From Clostridia bacterium (GTDB lineage Bacteria > Bacillota > Clostridia > Oscillospirales > Acutalibacteraceae), in assembly GCA_017439545.1 (NCBI GenBank), contig JAFSIW010000084.1, positions 1-36,817 of the forward strand: DNA of 36,817 nucleotides. The letters are read 5' to 3'. This document shows positions 6,476-14,827 of this stretch, in pieces. Every line of letters begins with the position of its first letter. Position 1 is the first letter of the stretch. The notes beneath the pieces were generated by a model. The model saw nothing but the letters and a program-made list of their open reading frames with translations, ran no database searches and was not told where the DNA came from. Position numbers and translations under genes: made by a program.

Positions 6476-6504
6476 TTGCGCAAAAACGAAAATGGTGGTA
6501 ATAT
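6476..6504 (+). promoter_or_regulatory. Promoter of the SLOG gene
   Basis: TTGCGC 6476-6481, a 17-base spacer and TAATAT 6499-6504. A divergent -10 (TATAAT on the minus strand, 6461-6466) probably serves the ribbon-helix-helix gene. TGAC words recur at 6454, 6504 and 6515 and could be direct-repeat operator half-sites. Confidence 0.5.
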
Positions 6505-6536
6505 GACATCATAATGACGCATATTTGGAGGAGCTT

Positions 6537-6881
6537 ATGAAAATTGCAGTGATTGGATCAAGAAATGCTTGGGTGGATGATTTATCCCCCTATCTTCCTT
6601 ATGAGACCACCGAAATTGTATCAGGCGGCGCCAAAGGGATCGATGCTTGCGCCAAGGAGTATGCGATACAACACAATATACCGTACACCGAATTTTTGCC
6701 CGATTATCACCGCTACCGCCGAGGGGCGCCGTTGCGAAGAAACTTGGAAATCATAGCATACTCCGATTTTGTTTTGGCATTTTGGGACGGACAATCCAAA
6801 GGCACAAAGTTTGTGATTGAACAATGCCAAAAGCAAAACGTTCCCATAGAAATCATTCACATTGAAAACCCGCTTGCGTAG
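6537..6881 (+). CDS. SLOG-family (YspA/DUF2493-like) nucleotide-binding protein
   Basis: 114 residues from the ATG at 6537, which follows GGAGGAG; a TTG in frame at 6525 overlaps that site. MKIAVIGSRNA and EIVSGGAKGIDACAKEYA are the two glycine motifs of the SLOG Rossmann-like fold shared by DprA, LOG and YspA proteins, and RNLEIIAYSDFVLAFWDG plus SKGTKFVIE completes the ligand site. Such domains bind nucleotides or related small signals and are often linked to stress or phage defence. Divergent from a ribbon-helix-helix gene; its specific ligand is unknown. Confidence 0.85.
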   Translation: MKIAVIGSRNAWVDDLSPYLPYETTEIVSGGAKGIDACAKEYAIQHNIPYTEFLPDYHRYRRGAPLRRNLEIIAYSDFVLAFWDGQSKGTKFVIEQCQKQNVPIEIIHIENPLA

Positions 6882-6897
6882 TGACAAGCGGGTTTTC
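6864..6897 (+). terminator. Intrinsic terminator overlapping the SLOG stop codon
   Basis: GAAAACCCGCTTG (6864-6876) pairs perfectly with CAAGCGGGTTTTC (6885-6897). The A/T ends of the arms make it usable in both directions, also for the convergent acyltransferase gene at 6948. Confidence 0.82.
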
Positions 6898-6947
6898 TGC
6901 AGGTATTTTTTGAAAATCAACTTCGTTTTCTCAACACCCAAACGCGA

Positions 6948-8075
6948 TTATTTCGATTGAACCGTATGGGGAGAATTCTTGCGAATCAACTGAACAATAA
7001 AAGAGAAAATTTTCTCAATTACCAACTGTATTATACTTAACAAATAAGAAGCGAGCAACGATAATACAACTATCATCGGAACAATGATAATAAAATACGC
7101 TAATCGTTCGGTTACTTGAGGAACTTTTACTAATAATATGGGGTAAAATTTATTATCAAAAACCCAGGAAACTAAATATCCGCCAAGACAAAGGCCCGAG
7201 ATTTTTTGAATGGATTTCGCTAATCCGTTTGGCAACTTGTCAAAGTTGGTATTTATAATAAGTGTAAATACAAAGACGGTTAAAACAACGTTAAACAGGG
7301 ACTGATAACTGCACCAATTGCCCAAAACAAATGTGGACTGATACGAACGCCAATAGCAAAAAACGCCTGAAAAAACAGTGGCTAAAATGATAAGCAGCAG
7401 ATTCAAACTTTTCTTAATTTTTAAACCGTATTCACTAAGATAACAGCCTATATAGTAATAGGTTATTGGGTACATTGGTTGCCACCAAGCAGGAATCAGT
7501 TGATCCATAGCCGAGGAAGAAGAGGGCAACATCCACCAATCGAGAGCATTAAAATTATATACATTGAGCACAGAGGGCAAGGAGGTTAAAATGACAAAGG
7601 TAATTACAAGCCAAATTTTCCATTTTTGCGACGGCATTGCATCATACACGATGTTTAAAAAGGGTATCAATAAAAATAAGCCCAAATACATTTCTATGTA
7701 CCACGCGTATGGTGCTGCAGAGAAATTCAAGATATTTAAAACAATGTTTTTTATCGTTAAATCTTGGTCAAGAAAAACAATCGAATAACCCACACAAAAT
7801 AAGCTGGCTAAAATGTAGGTGATAATAATTTTGACAATCCTTTTATAGTAACTTTTTTCTAACTTTTTCTTCCGTAGCAAATAACCCGAAAGGGTGATAA
7901 AAAGCGGAACGCAAATCATGAAAAGCGACCGCATAAGTACCATGATAAACATTCGTTTTCCCGCAACCGTTTGTGAATAGAAACCGTTATTCAAAAAGAA
8001 ATGAACAGAAACAACGAAAACAAAAGCCAAAATTCGTATCAGGTCCGGCGCAGGACTTCGTTTTACATCTTTCAT
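6948..8075 (-). CDS. Acyltransferase 3 family membrane protein
   Basis: 375 residues with about ten hydrophobic segments. The N-terminal PDLIRILAFVFVVSVHF fits the acyltransferase-3 (OafA/WecH-like) entry motif, with the conserved Arg in helix 1 and His at the helix end, and LFITLSGYLLRKK is the second conserved motif. These enzymes transfer acetyl or other acyl groups to surface polysaccharides or lipids. The start has GGAGGGG eight bases upstream. The gene is clearly richer in A+T than its neighbours and stands alone between terminators, which hints at separate acquisition. Confidence 0.85.
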   Translation of the reverse strand: MKDVKRSPAPDLIRILAFVFVVSVHFFLNNGFYSQTVAGKRMFIMVLMRSLFMICVPLFITLSGYLLRKKKLEKSYYKRIVKIIITYILASLFCVGYSIVFLDQDLTIKNIVLNILNFSAAPYAWYIEMYLGLFLLIPFLNIVYDAMPSQKWKIWLVITFVILTSLPSVLNVYNFNALDWWMLPSSSSAMDQLIPAWWQPMYPITYYYIGCYLSEYGLKIKKSLNLLLIILATVFSGVFCYWRSYQSTFVLGNWCSYQSLFNVVLTVFVFTLIINTNFDKLPNGLAKSIQKISGLCLGGYLVSWVFDNKFYPILLVKVPQVTERLAYFIIIVPMIVVLSLLASYLLSIIQLVIEKIFSFIVQLIRKNSPHTVQSK

Positions 8076-8102
8076 TCTCTACCCCTCCAAAAAACCTCGT
8101 AT

Positions 8103-8111
8103 ATTATATCA
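8103..8111 (-). promoter_or_regulatory. Extended -10 promoter of the acyltransferase gene
   Basis: On the minus strand TGATATAAT, an extended -10 element, with no good -35. It lies about 28 bases before the start codon. Confidence 0.45.
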
Positions 8112-8320
8112 CAGAACAATCAAAAAGAAAATGCTTTTATATAAAAATCCGTCCAAGTTGCCTCGGGCGGATCGTTTGGGTTTTGGTGGAAAATCAATAT
8201 CTTTTTATAGAGGCAGCAATTCCTTGCTTTCTTTGATTGCCACCCGTGAGGCAACGAAGCAAGCGACACATCAGTGCCTTTCTGCCAACATTACTTCCAT
8301 GATTTGGATAGGTTCTGTTA
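8112..8320. other. Intergenic region without a supportable gene
   Basis: About 200 bases between two minus-strand genes. No frame with a ribosome binding site was found. The stretch around 8235-8275 (GATTGCCACCCGTGAGGCAA and neighbours) resembles intergenic repeat remnants, but there is only one copy here. Confidence 0.4.
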
Positions 8321-9016
8321 TTACAGAATTTGCAATAACTCCTCTAACTGTTCCACCCGATAATCGGGGCAAAGTCCTTTGGTGTCCCCTTTTTTCTGCT
8401 TATCATAAAAGCAGGTTTTCATGCCGTAGGCTTTAGCGCCCGCGATATCGGAAGAAAGAGAATCCCCGATCATCAGCACCTCGTCAGGCTTGATGGGATC
8501 GGTCAAATTTCGATTGATTTCGGTCAGGCAGTAATCAAAGTATTCCCACGCGGGTTTGGCCACTCCCATGGCTTCGGAAATAAAATGATGGGTCATTTTG
8601 TCATACATTCCCGAAATTTTCAGCCGATTGATCTGCTGGTCGTAAGGTCCGTTGCTGGCGGTAGCTAAAATGTAACGTCCTTGCAAATAGTAGAGCAGTT
8701 TTTCTGCCCCTTGTTCGGGAATGGCGGTGTGGAACAACCGACCTTTAAAATATTTTTCAAAGGCGAGTCCGTCAAAGGTAATGTCCAATGCGGCAAACAC
8801 CTTGTTCCACCGCACCTGCAACAGTTCCTGATAGGTGATCTCTTTTTTCTCCAAAGCGTGCCAAAGCGGCCCGTTGATGCTCAAAAAGATCTCATAGGTC
8901 TTCTCGGTGTATTCCCCCAACCCGAACTGTTCAAACCCCTCTTTCATGGCGGTCTGCACGTAGGCGTCAAAGTCTAAAAGGGTGTTGTCAATATCCAGTA
9001 ATACGGCGCGGATCAA
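8321..9016 (-). CDS. YjjG-family HAD hydrolase (noncanonical pyrimidine nucleotidase)
   Basis: 231 residues. HAD motif I is LLDIDNTLLDF (Asp8, Asp10), the cap lies at about residues 15-90, motif II is ATASNG, motif III is in MGVAKPAWEYF and motif IV is MIGDSLSSDIAGA. The pattern DIDNTLLDFDAY with a C1 helical cap is that of YjjG, a 5'-nucleotidase that clears abnormal pyrimidine nucleotides. The start is TTG at 9016, with GGAGGAG seven bases upstream; it overlaps the TGA of the preceding gene (TTGA), so the two are translationally coupled. Confidence 0.85.
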   Translation of the reverse strand: MIRAVLLDIDNTLLDFDAYVQTAMKEGFEQFGLGEYTEKTYEIFLSINGPLWHALEKKEITYQELLQVRWNKVFAALDITFDGLAFEKYFKGRLFHTAIPEQGAEKLLYYLQGRYILATASNGPYDQQINRLKISGMYDKMTHHFISEAMGVAKPAWEYFDYCLTEINRNLTDPIKPDEVLMIGDSLSSDIAGAKAYGMKTCFYDKQKKGDTKGLCPDYRVEQLEELLQIL

Positions 9017-9537
9017 CGCATCTCTCCTCCTTGATGGTGCAGTTGATTGTGAACGATTCTGCCGAACAGACCGCGTTTACTGCGGGCGGTGGCAAAGTTG
9101 ATGATCACAAAGATCATGGCAATCTCGTTGAACAGAGCGGCCAACACAATGGTGCTTACGGCGGTGCAACGGTCAAAGGCGGGGCGAACGTCGCAAAAGA
9201 TCTCATCCATATAACGGGTGATGCGACTGCCCAGCACCAGATTGACAATGCCCAGTCCTGCGTAAAGGATCACGTCTAAAAACAGTTCCATCGTTTCGGC
9301 AGAGGGATCAATTCCCACCAAAAAGGCCAGCAAGATCGCCAGCAAAACCGCCAGACCAAGTTGAACACCGCCGCCGATCATCCAACTTAGCCGCTCGTAT
9401 TTCATCATACGCAGCATAAAGTTGAGGGCGTGTTGTTCTTGTTCGTGGGTGTCGGTCACGGCAGAGCAATCCAGTTGACAAACAGGGCAGATCAACTCCT
9501 GTTGCAGTATCGTGTTGCAGTTGGGACAATATCGCAT
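9013..9537 (-). CDS. Zinc-ribbon membrane protein of unknown function
   Basis: 174 residues from the ATG at 9537 (AAGGA upstream); a TTG 24 bases earlier is less likely. The first 25 residues form a zinc ribbon, with CPNC at 4-7 and CPVC at 17-20. Three hydrophobic segments follow, at about 50-76, 82-105 and 124-150. There is no catalytic motif. Zinc ribbons followed by membrane spans are common in Clostridia and remain uncharacterised. It is coupled to the YjjG gene by a four-base overlap. Confidence 0.7.
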   Translation of the reverse strand: MRYCPNCNTILQQELICPVCQLDCSAVTDTHEQEQHALNFMLRMMKYERLSWMIGGGVQLGLAVLLAILLAFLVGIDPSAETMELFLDVILYAGLGIVNLVLGSRITRYMDEIFCDVRPAFDRCTAVSTIVLAALFNEIAMIFVIINFATARSKRGLFGRIVHNQLHHQGGEMR

Positions 9538-9562
9538 ACGGTCACATCCTTCGTGGTGCAAA

Positions 9563-9600
9563 GAAAAAAGCGTTTTTCCGATTCGAAAAAACGCTTTTTC
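9563..9600 (-). terminator. Intrinsic terminator after the P-loop gene
   Basis: Arms around the AAAAAGCG/CGCTTTTT type, 9563-9577 and 9584-9600, close a short loop, with a T run on the minus strand. It separates the pgi/P-loop transcript from the zinc-ribbon gene. No clear new promoter lies after it, so some read-through is possible. Confidence 0.75.
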
Positions 9601-9609
9601 GGTGGTTTT

Positions 9610-10026
9610 TTATTTTACGATCTCAAATTGATGAATGCCTTCGGGCAGTTCTTCTTCATCGCAAGAAATGGTCAGCATGATTTTAGCTTTCGCCATATCT
9701 GCCAATTTAGACAGTCTTTCCAAAAAGCTGAGCAAAGCGTCTTTATCCTGACCGCCGATCTTCAAAGTGCCGTCTACAAAAATATCGGTAACGTCATAGT
9801 TGCCGGCGCAAATGCCGCTGATGAAGCCATACAGTTCATCATAACTGCTAATGCCAAAACGATCGCTGTCTACCAAACGGACACGGTAGGTCAGATCGTA
9901 AGTAAGGATTTGACCTTTTTCAATGCAAACAACGTTGCCGTGACTTTCTTCAACACGGGCATTGATGTTTTCAATCAGTTTTTTGGTTTTGCCGGAGCCT
10001 TTGTGGCCGATAATCATAGAAATCAT
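9610..10026 (-). CDS. P-loop ATP-binding protein, 138 aa, uncharacterised
   Basis: The start has AAAGGAG nine bases upstream. Residues 5-13 (IIGHKGSGKTK) form a Walker A loop. A likely Walker B strand is TDIFVDGTLKI at about residue 80. The protein is only 138 residues and lacks any second domain, so it is a minimal P-loop fold. I recall similar short proteins in many Clostridia, sometimes mislabelled as PilT-like; none has a known function to my knowledge. It lies 39 bases downstream of pgi on the same strand and is probably co-transcribed with it. Confidence 0.72.
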   Translation of the reverse strand: MISMIIGHKGSGKTKKLIENINARVEESHGNVVCIEKGQILTYDLTYRVRLVDSDRFGISSYDELYGFISGICAGNYDVTDIFVDGTLKIGGQDKDALLSFLERLSKLADMAKAKIMLTISCDEEELPEGIHQFEIVK

Positions 10027-10065
10027 ATGATCGTCTCCTTTATTTTAAAATTATTGTTTTATATG

Positions 10066-11406
10066 TCATCGGGCGATTCTGCTTTCCAGTGCCGCCTTTT
10101 GATCTTCATATCCGGGTTTGCCCAACAGAGCAAACATGTTCTTTTTATAACTTTCTACACCGGGTTGGTTAAAGGGATTGACTCCCAACAGATAACCCGA
10201 AATAGCGCAAGCCTTTTCAAAGAAATAAACCAGCCAGCCGACTTCGTATTCATTGGCCTTGGGCAAAGACAGCACCAGATTGGGAACGCCGCCGTCGTTA
10301 TGGGCGAGAATGGTGCCTTCAAAGGCCTTTTTGTTGACAAAAGACATAGTCTTGCCTGCCAAAAAGTTTAATCCGTCGCCATCGTTTTCCTGAGCTTCAA
10401 TGGTTACGTCTTTGCCGTTATCGTCGATCCATACCACCGTTTCAAACAGCATCCGCACGCCGTCTTGAATATATTGACCCATAGAGTGCAGGTCGGTAGA
10501 GAACACGGCAGAAGCGGGGAACAAGCCTTTTTGATCTTTGCCTTCGCTTTCGCCGTAGAGTTGTTTAAACCATTCTGCCATCATGGTCATGCGGGGTTCA
10601 TACGCGGTGAGCATTTCAATGCCCTTACCTTTGCGAAGCAGAATGTTGCGCAAAGCGGCGTAACGGTAGCAATCGTTTGCCTCCAAGTCGCACACGGCGT
10701 AAGCCTCACGGGCTTCCTGTGCACCCTGCATCATTTTGGCAATATCAGCGCCCGAAACGGCGATGGGCAACAACCCTACCGCAGTGAGCACCGAATAGCG
10801 GCCGCCCACGTCATCGGGAACGACGAAGCTTTCATACCCTTCCGCATCCGCCAGTTGCTTTAACGTACCTCTGGCTTTGTCGGTGGTGCAGTAGATCCGC
10901 CGTCTGGCTTCTTCTACCCCGTAGCGTTCTTCCATATACTTACGGAACACACGGAACGCAATGGCGGGCTCGGTGGTGGTGCCCGATTTGGAGATCACGT
11001 TGACCGAGACCTCTCTGCCCTCGCACAGGGAAAGCAGTTCTGCTAAAGCCGAGCCGCTGATGGAATTGCCGGCAAAGTAGATGTCGGGAGTGTCTTTTTT
11101 CAAGTTATTATAAAGGGGAGAATGAATAAATTCAATGGCTGCCCGCGCCCCCAAATAGGAGCCGCCGATGCCGATGACAATAAGAATATCGCTGTCCGAG
11201 CGGATCTTTTGCGCCGCTTTTTCAATACGGGCAAATTCCTCTTTGTCGTAGTTTACCGGCAGGTCTACCCAACCAATATAATCGTTACCGGCGCCGGTGC
11301 CGCTGTGAAGCAGCTCATGAGCGGCCGCAACCTGAGATTTCATACAATCCAACTCGCCGTCGGCAATGAATCCCTTGGCATAATCCTGAATCAGTTTTAA
11401 TGCCAT
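10066..11406 (-). CDS. pgi: Glucose-6-phosphate isomerase
   Basis: 446 residues from the ATG at 11406, with AGGAGG nine bases upstream; TTG further upstream is not needed. It interconverts glucose-6-phosphate and fructose-6-phosphate. The two family signatures are present: [18 protein letters not shown] in the middle and [15 protein letters not shown] near the C-terminus, together with the sugar-phosphate loop [11 protein letters not shown] and the IGGSYLGA motif near residue 80. The length fits the short Firmicutes form. It is followed by a P-loop gene on the same strand. Confidence 0.96.
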   Translation of the reverse strand: MALKLIQDYAKGFIADGELDCMKSQVAAAHELLHSGTGAGNDYIGWVDLPVNYDKEEFARIEKAAQKIRSDSDILIVIGIGGSYLGARAAIEFIHSPLYNNLKKDTPDIYFAGNSISGSALAELLSLCEGREVSVNVISKSGTTTEPAIAFRVFRKYMEERYGVEEARRRIYCTTDKARGTLKQLADAEGYESFVVPDDVGGRYSVLTAVGLLPIAVSGADIAKMMQGAQEAREAYAVCDLEANDCYRYAALRNILLRKGKGIEMLTAYEPRMTMMAEWFKQLYGESEGKDQKGLFPASAVFSTDLHSMGQYIQDGVRMLFETVVWIDDNGKDVTIEAQENDGDGLNFLAGKTMSFVNKKAFEGTILAHNDGGVPNLVLSLPKANEYEVGWLVYFFEKACAISGYLLGVNPFNQPGVESYKKNMFALLGKPGYEDQKAALESRIAR

Positions 11407-11432
11407 ATCAATCAACCTCCTGTTTTTTAGTT

Positions 11433-11461
11433 ATTATATACGATTTACACCTTGATTTCAA
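11433..11461 (-). promoter_or_regulatory. Sigma-A promoter of pgi
   Basis: On the minus strand TTGAAA (11456-11461), a 17-base spacer and TATAAT (11433-11438), 26 bases before the start codon. Confidence 0.75.
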
Positions 11462-11488
11462 CCAAAATTTTCATATTTTTAGAAAAAA

Positions 11489-12721
11489 TCATAATTTAAT
11501 GAGTTGTTGCAGGATTTTTTTCATAGCCAAGGGAAAGGTCACACGGGAAACCCCTTCCTCGGCAAGGATGGGCGCTTCTCCCACCACGGTTTCGCCGATG
11601 CGGTAGGTGAGGGTACCCAAGCGCTGTCCCGCGGCAACGGGAGCATCAACCGATTCGGGAAGCTCCACCGTGGCTTGCACCTCGGCATCCGTGCCTTTTT
11701 TAATCAAAACGGGGTCGATGGAGGTAGCGCTGACCGTTACCTGACGAGCGGTACCACCCACGACCGCCACCGAAGGCAGAATCGTTTCGCCGGTGTCCAC
11801 CTTGGTCAGCGTCCAGTTGGCGAAACCGAAGTTCAGCAGCGCCTTAGCATCGGCAAACCGCTTGTCGGAGGTAGCGCCGTCCAGTACCACCGCGATCAAA
11901 TCCATGCCACCCTTTTGGGCGGTGGCAGACACACAGTAGCCGGCATCGTCGGTGGTGCCTGTTTTCAGCCCCGTCGCCCCCTCGTAAAACCGTACCAGCT
12001 TGTTGGTGTTGACCAGTTCGGTTTTACCGTCCCGTAGGGAGTCCATCCAAATGGTGGAATACTCGGTAATGAGGGGATGGGCGATCAGCTCTCTGGACAT
12101 GATGGCGATATCCCGCGCGGTGGTGTAGTGGTTCTCTGCATCCAAACCGCAACAGTTGACAAAGTTGGTGTTTTCCATCCCCAACTGCTTAGCCCGTTGG
12201 TTCATTTGTACCACGAAGGCCTCTTCACTGCCTGCAAGATGCTCGCCAAGCGCTACGGCGGCATCGTTGGCGGAGGCTACGCATACCGCTTTGAGCAGAT
12301 CGTCCACCGTCATAGCCTCTCCCTCCTCCAGCCAGATCTGGGAGCCGCCCATATGACAGGCGTGGGCGCTTGCCACCACCCGATCGGTCAGAGCGATCTT
12401 GCCGCTTTCTATGGCTTCCATGGTGAGAAGCAAGGTCATAATTTTGGTGATAGAGGCAGGGGGACGCTGTTCGTCGGGATTCTTTTCGTACAGGATCTTA
12501 CCGCTGACCCGCTCCATCAGCACGGCGGCGGTGGCGCTCACAGTGAGAGCGGAAGCATCGGCAACGGTTTCCACCACCGTTTGACTTTCAAAGGGATCGT
12601 ACATTCCTTCGCTCATGTATTCGGTGGCAACGGGCGCGGTGGCTCGCTCCTCTGCCACACAGGGGGCGGCGGTCAATAGCACCGCCAACAGCATAAGAAG
12701 AATTTTCGTTACACGTTTCAT
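11489..12721 (-). CDS. D-alanyl-D-alanine carboxypeptidase (PBP5/DacF-like)
   Basis: 410 residues from the ATG at 12721 with GAGGTGA upstream. A signal peptide (about residues 1-23) leads to a peptidase S11 domain with Ser90 and Lys93 in SITK, Ser150-Ala-Asn152, and KTG at 253-255. The C-terminal domain (about residues 305-395) is PBP5-C-like, followed by a helix that could anchor it to the membrane. It removes the terminal D-Ala from peptidoglycan stem peptides; in spore formers, DacF and DacB homologues control spore cortex cross-linking. Which role applies cannot be told here. Divergent from mtaB. Confidence 0.93.
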   Translation of the reverse strand: MKRVTKILLMLLAVLLTAAPCVAEERATAPVATEYMSEGMYDPFESQTVVETVADASALTVSATAAVLMERVSGKILYEKNPDEQRPPASITKIMTLLLTMEAIESGKIALTDRVVASAHACHMGGSQIWLEEGEAMTVDDLLKAVCVASANDAAVALGEHLAGSEEAFVVQMNQRAKQLGMENTNFVNCCGLDAENHYTTARDIAIMSRELIAHPLITEYSTIWMDSLRDGKTELVNTNKLVRFYEGATGLKTGTTDDAGYCVSATAQKGGMDLIAVVLDGATSDKRFADAKALLNFGFANWTLTKVDTGETILPSVAVVGGTARQVTVSATSIDPVLIKKGTDAEVQATVELPESVDAPVAAGQRLGTLTYRIGETVVGEAPILAEEGVSRVTFPLAMKKILQQLIKL

Positions 12722-12775
12722 ACTTGTCACCTCGTCTCATCCTATGAGCAAAAAGAGGAAAATAGTATATGGACC

Positions 12776-12803
12776 TTGCAATTCAGCGGTTTTTTGGTAT
12801 AAT
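12776..12803 (+). promoter_or_regulatory. Sigma-A promoter of mtaB
   Basis: TTGCAA 12776-12781, a 16-base spacer and TATAAT 12798-12803, 22 bases before the start codon. Confidence 0.7.
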
Positions 12804-12825
12804 AAACAAGAAATGAGGTTGTTGT

Positions 12826-14118
12826 ATGACCGTTTTGTTTTATACCCTTGGCTGCAAGGTCAATCAATATGATACCGGTGTGTTGCAAGAAGCCTTTTTG
12901 CGGGCAGGCTATACCCCCGCCGCCAAAGGCGAAGCCCCCGACGTGGTGGTGATCAACACCTGCACGGTTACCGCCGAAAGTGACCGCAAAGGGCGGCAAG
13001 CCATCCGTCGGTTTGCCCGCACCTATCCCCATGCCGTGATCGCCGTCACCGGCTGTATGCTGCAGGCGGTACCCCGCAAGGCCGAAAGTCTTTCTTGCGC
13101 CCACGTGATCATTGGCAATGCTTTGAACGAGCAGTTGCCCGAATTGGTGGAGCAATACCGCCAAACCGGTGTACGGGTGGTGCAAACCGCCCATCACGCC
13201 GCCACCCTTTCCCAAAATGACCGTTGTTCCCGCAGTTTTGAAGGGCGGGAGCGGGCCTTTGTAAAAATTGAAGACGGCTGCAATCGGTTTTGCAGTTACT
13301 GCCTCATTCCCTACGCCAGAGGGCGGGTGCGTTCCAAACCTCTCGATGTACTGAAAGAGGAACTGGAGACTCTTGCCCACAACGGATATCGGGAAGTGGT
13401 GCTGGCCGGCATCAACCTGACCGCTTACGGGCAGGAATGGAATCTGAATTTGTGCGATGCGGTGGAGCTTGCTCAGAAAACAGAAGGCATTGACCGTATT
13501 CGCTTGGGGTCAATGGAACCCGATCAGTTTACCGATTCAATGATCGCCCGTCTGGCGGCTTGTGATAAGCTGTGTCCTCAATTTCACCTGTCTTTGCAAT
13601 CGGGAAGCGACAGGGTGCTTGCCCGTATGAACCGCCATTACGACTCGGCTTTTTATGCCGATCTGATCGGTCGGTTGCGGCAGGCATTTCCCCATTGCGC
13701 CATTACCACCGACATTATGTGCGGATTCCCCGATGAGACCGAGGAGGAGTTTTGCGAGACTCTCTCCTTTATAGAAACCATAGGGTTTGCCAAGGTGCAC
13801 GCTTTTGTGTATTCTCCCAGAGAAGGCACGCCCGCCGCCACGATGAAGCAGGTAACTCCCGATGTTAAAAGAGAGCGGGGCGAACGGCTCAACCGTGCCG
13901 CTGCCCAAAGCGAACAAGCCTTTTTGCGGTCATACGTGGGCAAAGTGCGTCCCGTTTTGTTTGAGCAAGAAAAAACCGACGGCGTCTATGTGGGGCATAC
14001 CCCTGAATACATAGAGGTGCAGGTGCCAAGCGGGGAAGATCTGCGCGGGCAGATTCGGGATATCATATTGACTGCATCGCAAGCAGATGGATGTTTAGGA
14101 GAGATTGTGAGAGGTTAG
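12826..14118 (+). CDS. mtaB: tRNA (t6A37) methylthiotransferase MtaB
   Basis: 430 residues. A radical-SAM methylthiotransferase that turns t6A into ms2t6A at position 37 of ANN-decoding tRNAs. The N-terminal UPF0004 domain has its cluster cysteines at 10, 46 and 77 (TLGCKVNQYDT, INTCTVT, VTGCM), and the radical-SAM site is CNRFCSYC at 152-159. The C-terminal part (about 365-430) fits a TRAM-like RNA-binding domain. KVNQYDT rather than the MiaB-type N-terminus points to MtaB. It stands alone between its own promoter and terminator. Confidence 0.93.
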   Translation: MTVLFYTLGCKVNQYDTGVLQEAFLRAGYTPAAKGEAPDVVVINTCTVTAESDRKGRQAIRRFARTYPHAVIAVTGCMLQAVPRKAESLSCAHVIIGNALNEQLPELVEQYRQTGVRVVQTAHHAATLSQNDRCSRSFEGRERAFVKIEDGCNRFCSYCLIPYARGRVRSKPLDVLKEELETLAHNGYREVVLAGINLTAYGQEWNLNLCDAVELAQKTEGIDRIRLGSMEPDQFTDSMIARLAACDKLCPQFHLSLQSGSDRVLARMNRHYDSAFYADLIGRLRQAFPHCAITTDIMCGFPDETEEEFCETLSFIETIGFAKVHAFVYSPREGTPAATMKQVTPDVKRERGERLNRAAAQSEQAFLRSYVGKVRPVLFEQEKTDGVYVGHTPEYIEVQVPSGEDLRGQIRDIILTASQADGCLGEIVRG

Positions 14119-14140
14119 CAAACGCTAACCTCTTTTTTTG
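14110..14140 (+). terminator. Intrinsic terminator of mtaB
   Basis: AGAGGTTAGC (14110-14119) and GCTAACCTCT (14124-14133) form a perfect 10-base stem around AAAC, followed by seven T residues. It overlaps the mtaB stop. Confidence 0.92.
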
Positions 14141-14193
14141 GTAAATTTTGCCGATTTTTTTGCTTTTTCCCAAGATTTTCAACCGAAATGCGG

Positions 14194-14222
14194 TTGTATT
14201 TCTTCGTGGAGTATGCTATAAT
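14194..14222 (+). promoter_or_regulatory. Sigma-A promoter of the hydrogenase operon
   Basis: TTGTAT 14194-14199, a 17-base spacer and TATAAT 14217-14222. The predicted start is near 14229, leaving a leader of about 78 bases that contains the Rex-like site. Confidence 0.78.
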
Positions 14223-14252
14223 GATTTGACAAAATAGGTAGTATGCCTATAG

Positions 14253-14270
14253 TTGTTAAATTTTTATCAA
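14253..14270. promoter_or_regulatory. Rex (redox-sensing repressor) binding site
   Basis: TTGTTAAATTTTTATCAA is an 18-base near-palindrome, one base off the TTGTTAA-N4-TTAACAA consensus of clostridial Rex. It lies about 25 bases downstream of the predicted transcription start, where bound Rex would block the polymerase. Rex leaves DNA when NADH/NAD+ rises, which is the condition under which a NADH-oxidising hydrogenase is needed. Confidence 0.72.
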
Positions 14271-14306
14271 TCATCGGATTAAAATTCTTTAGGAGGAATT
14301 ATTGAT

Positions 14307-14786
14307 ATGGCACTCACGAATGAACAAATCCAAGCAAAAACCGCGGAACTTAAGGAATTCATTGCCGCCCATAAGGATATGAAGGGCCCCTTGATGCCGG
14401 TTATGCAAAAAGCGCAGGAACTGTTTGGTTATCTGTCACTGGAAACCCAACAGGTCATTGCGGAAGGTCTGGACGTTCCCGTTACCGAAGTATACGGGGT
14501 TGCCACCTTCTATGCCCAGTTCTCGCTGGAACCCAAGGGCGAACACATCGTTTCCATTTGCACCGGTACCGCTTGCTACGTAAAAGGCGCCCAAGCTTTG
14601 GTTGACGAAGCCGAAAAACTGTTGGATGTTACCTGCGGCGGCACTACGAAAGACGGTAAGTTTACCTTAGAAGGCACTCGTTGCTTGGGTTGCTGTGGTT
14701 TGGCTCCCGTGTTGGTGGTAGACGAAGACGTTTACGGTCGCATTACTGCCAAAGACGTAAAGGGTATTTTGGAAAAATACCAATAA
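14307..14786 (+). CDS. hydC: Bifurcating hydrogenase subunit HydC (NuoE-like)
   Basis: 159 residues with AGGAGG upstream. A thioredoxin-like [2Fe-2S] protein of the NuoE/24-kDa family with the four ligands at Cys85, Cys90, Cys126 and Cys130 (CTGTACYVKG, RCLGCCGLAP) and the VYGVATFYAQF motif. It carries electrons next to the NADH/FMN site of HydB in trimeric, cytoplasmic, electron-bifurcating [FeFe]-hydrogenases. It is the first gene of the operon, right after the Rex-like site; its partners hydB and hydA come 4-6 kb later, beyond the signalling genes. Confidence 0.93.
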   Translation: MALTNEQIQAKTAELKEFIAAHKDMKGPLMPVMQKAQELFGYLSLETQQVIAEGLDVPVTEVYGVATFYAQFSLEPKGEHIVSICTGTACYVKGAQALVDEAEKLLDVTCGGTTKDGKFTLEGTRCLGCCGLAPVLVVDEDVYGRITAKDVKGILEKYQ

Positions 14787-14827
14787 GCCGATTCCTTTTA
14801 TCTTAAAAAAGAAAGGAGTGACCCAAT

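Noticed and set aside
8112..8320. A small gene or RNA between the acyltransferase and the HAD gene
   Set aside because: Open frames lack ribosome binding sites and known motifs; only a weak resemblance to repeat remnants was seen.
9430..10371. A 313-codon plus-strand frame
   Set aside because: It is antisense to the zinc-ribbon, P-loop and pgi genes and runs through a terminator hairpin.
11400..11606. A 68-codon plus-strand frame upstream of pgi
   Set aside because: It runs through the pgi promoter and the 3' end of the carboxypeptidase gene and has no start signal.
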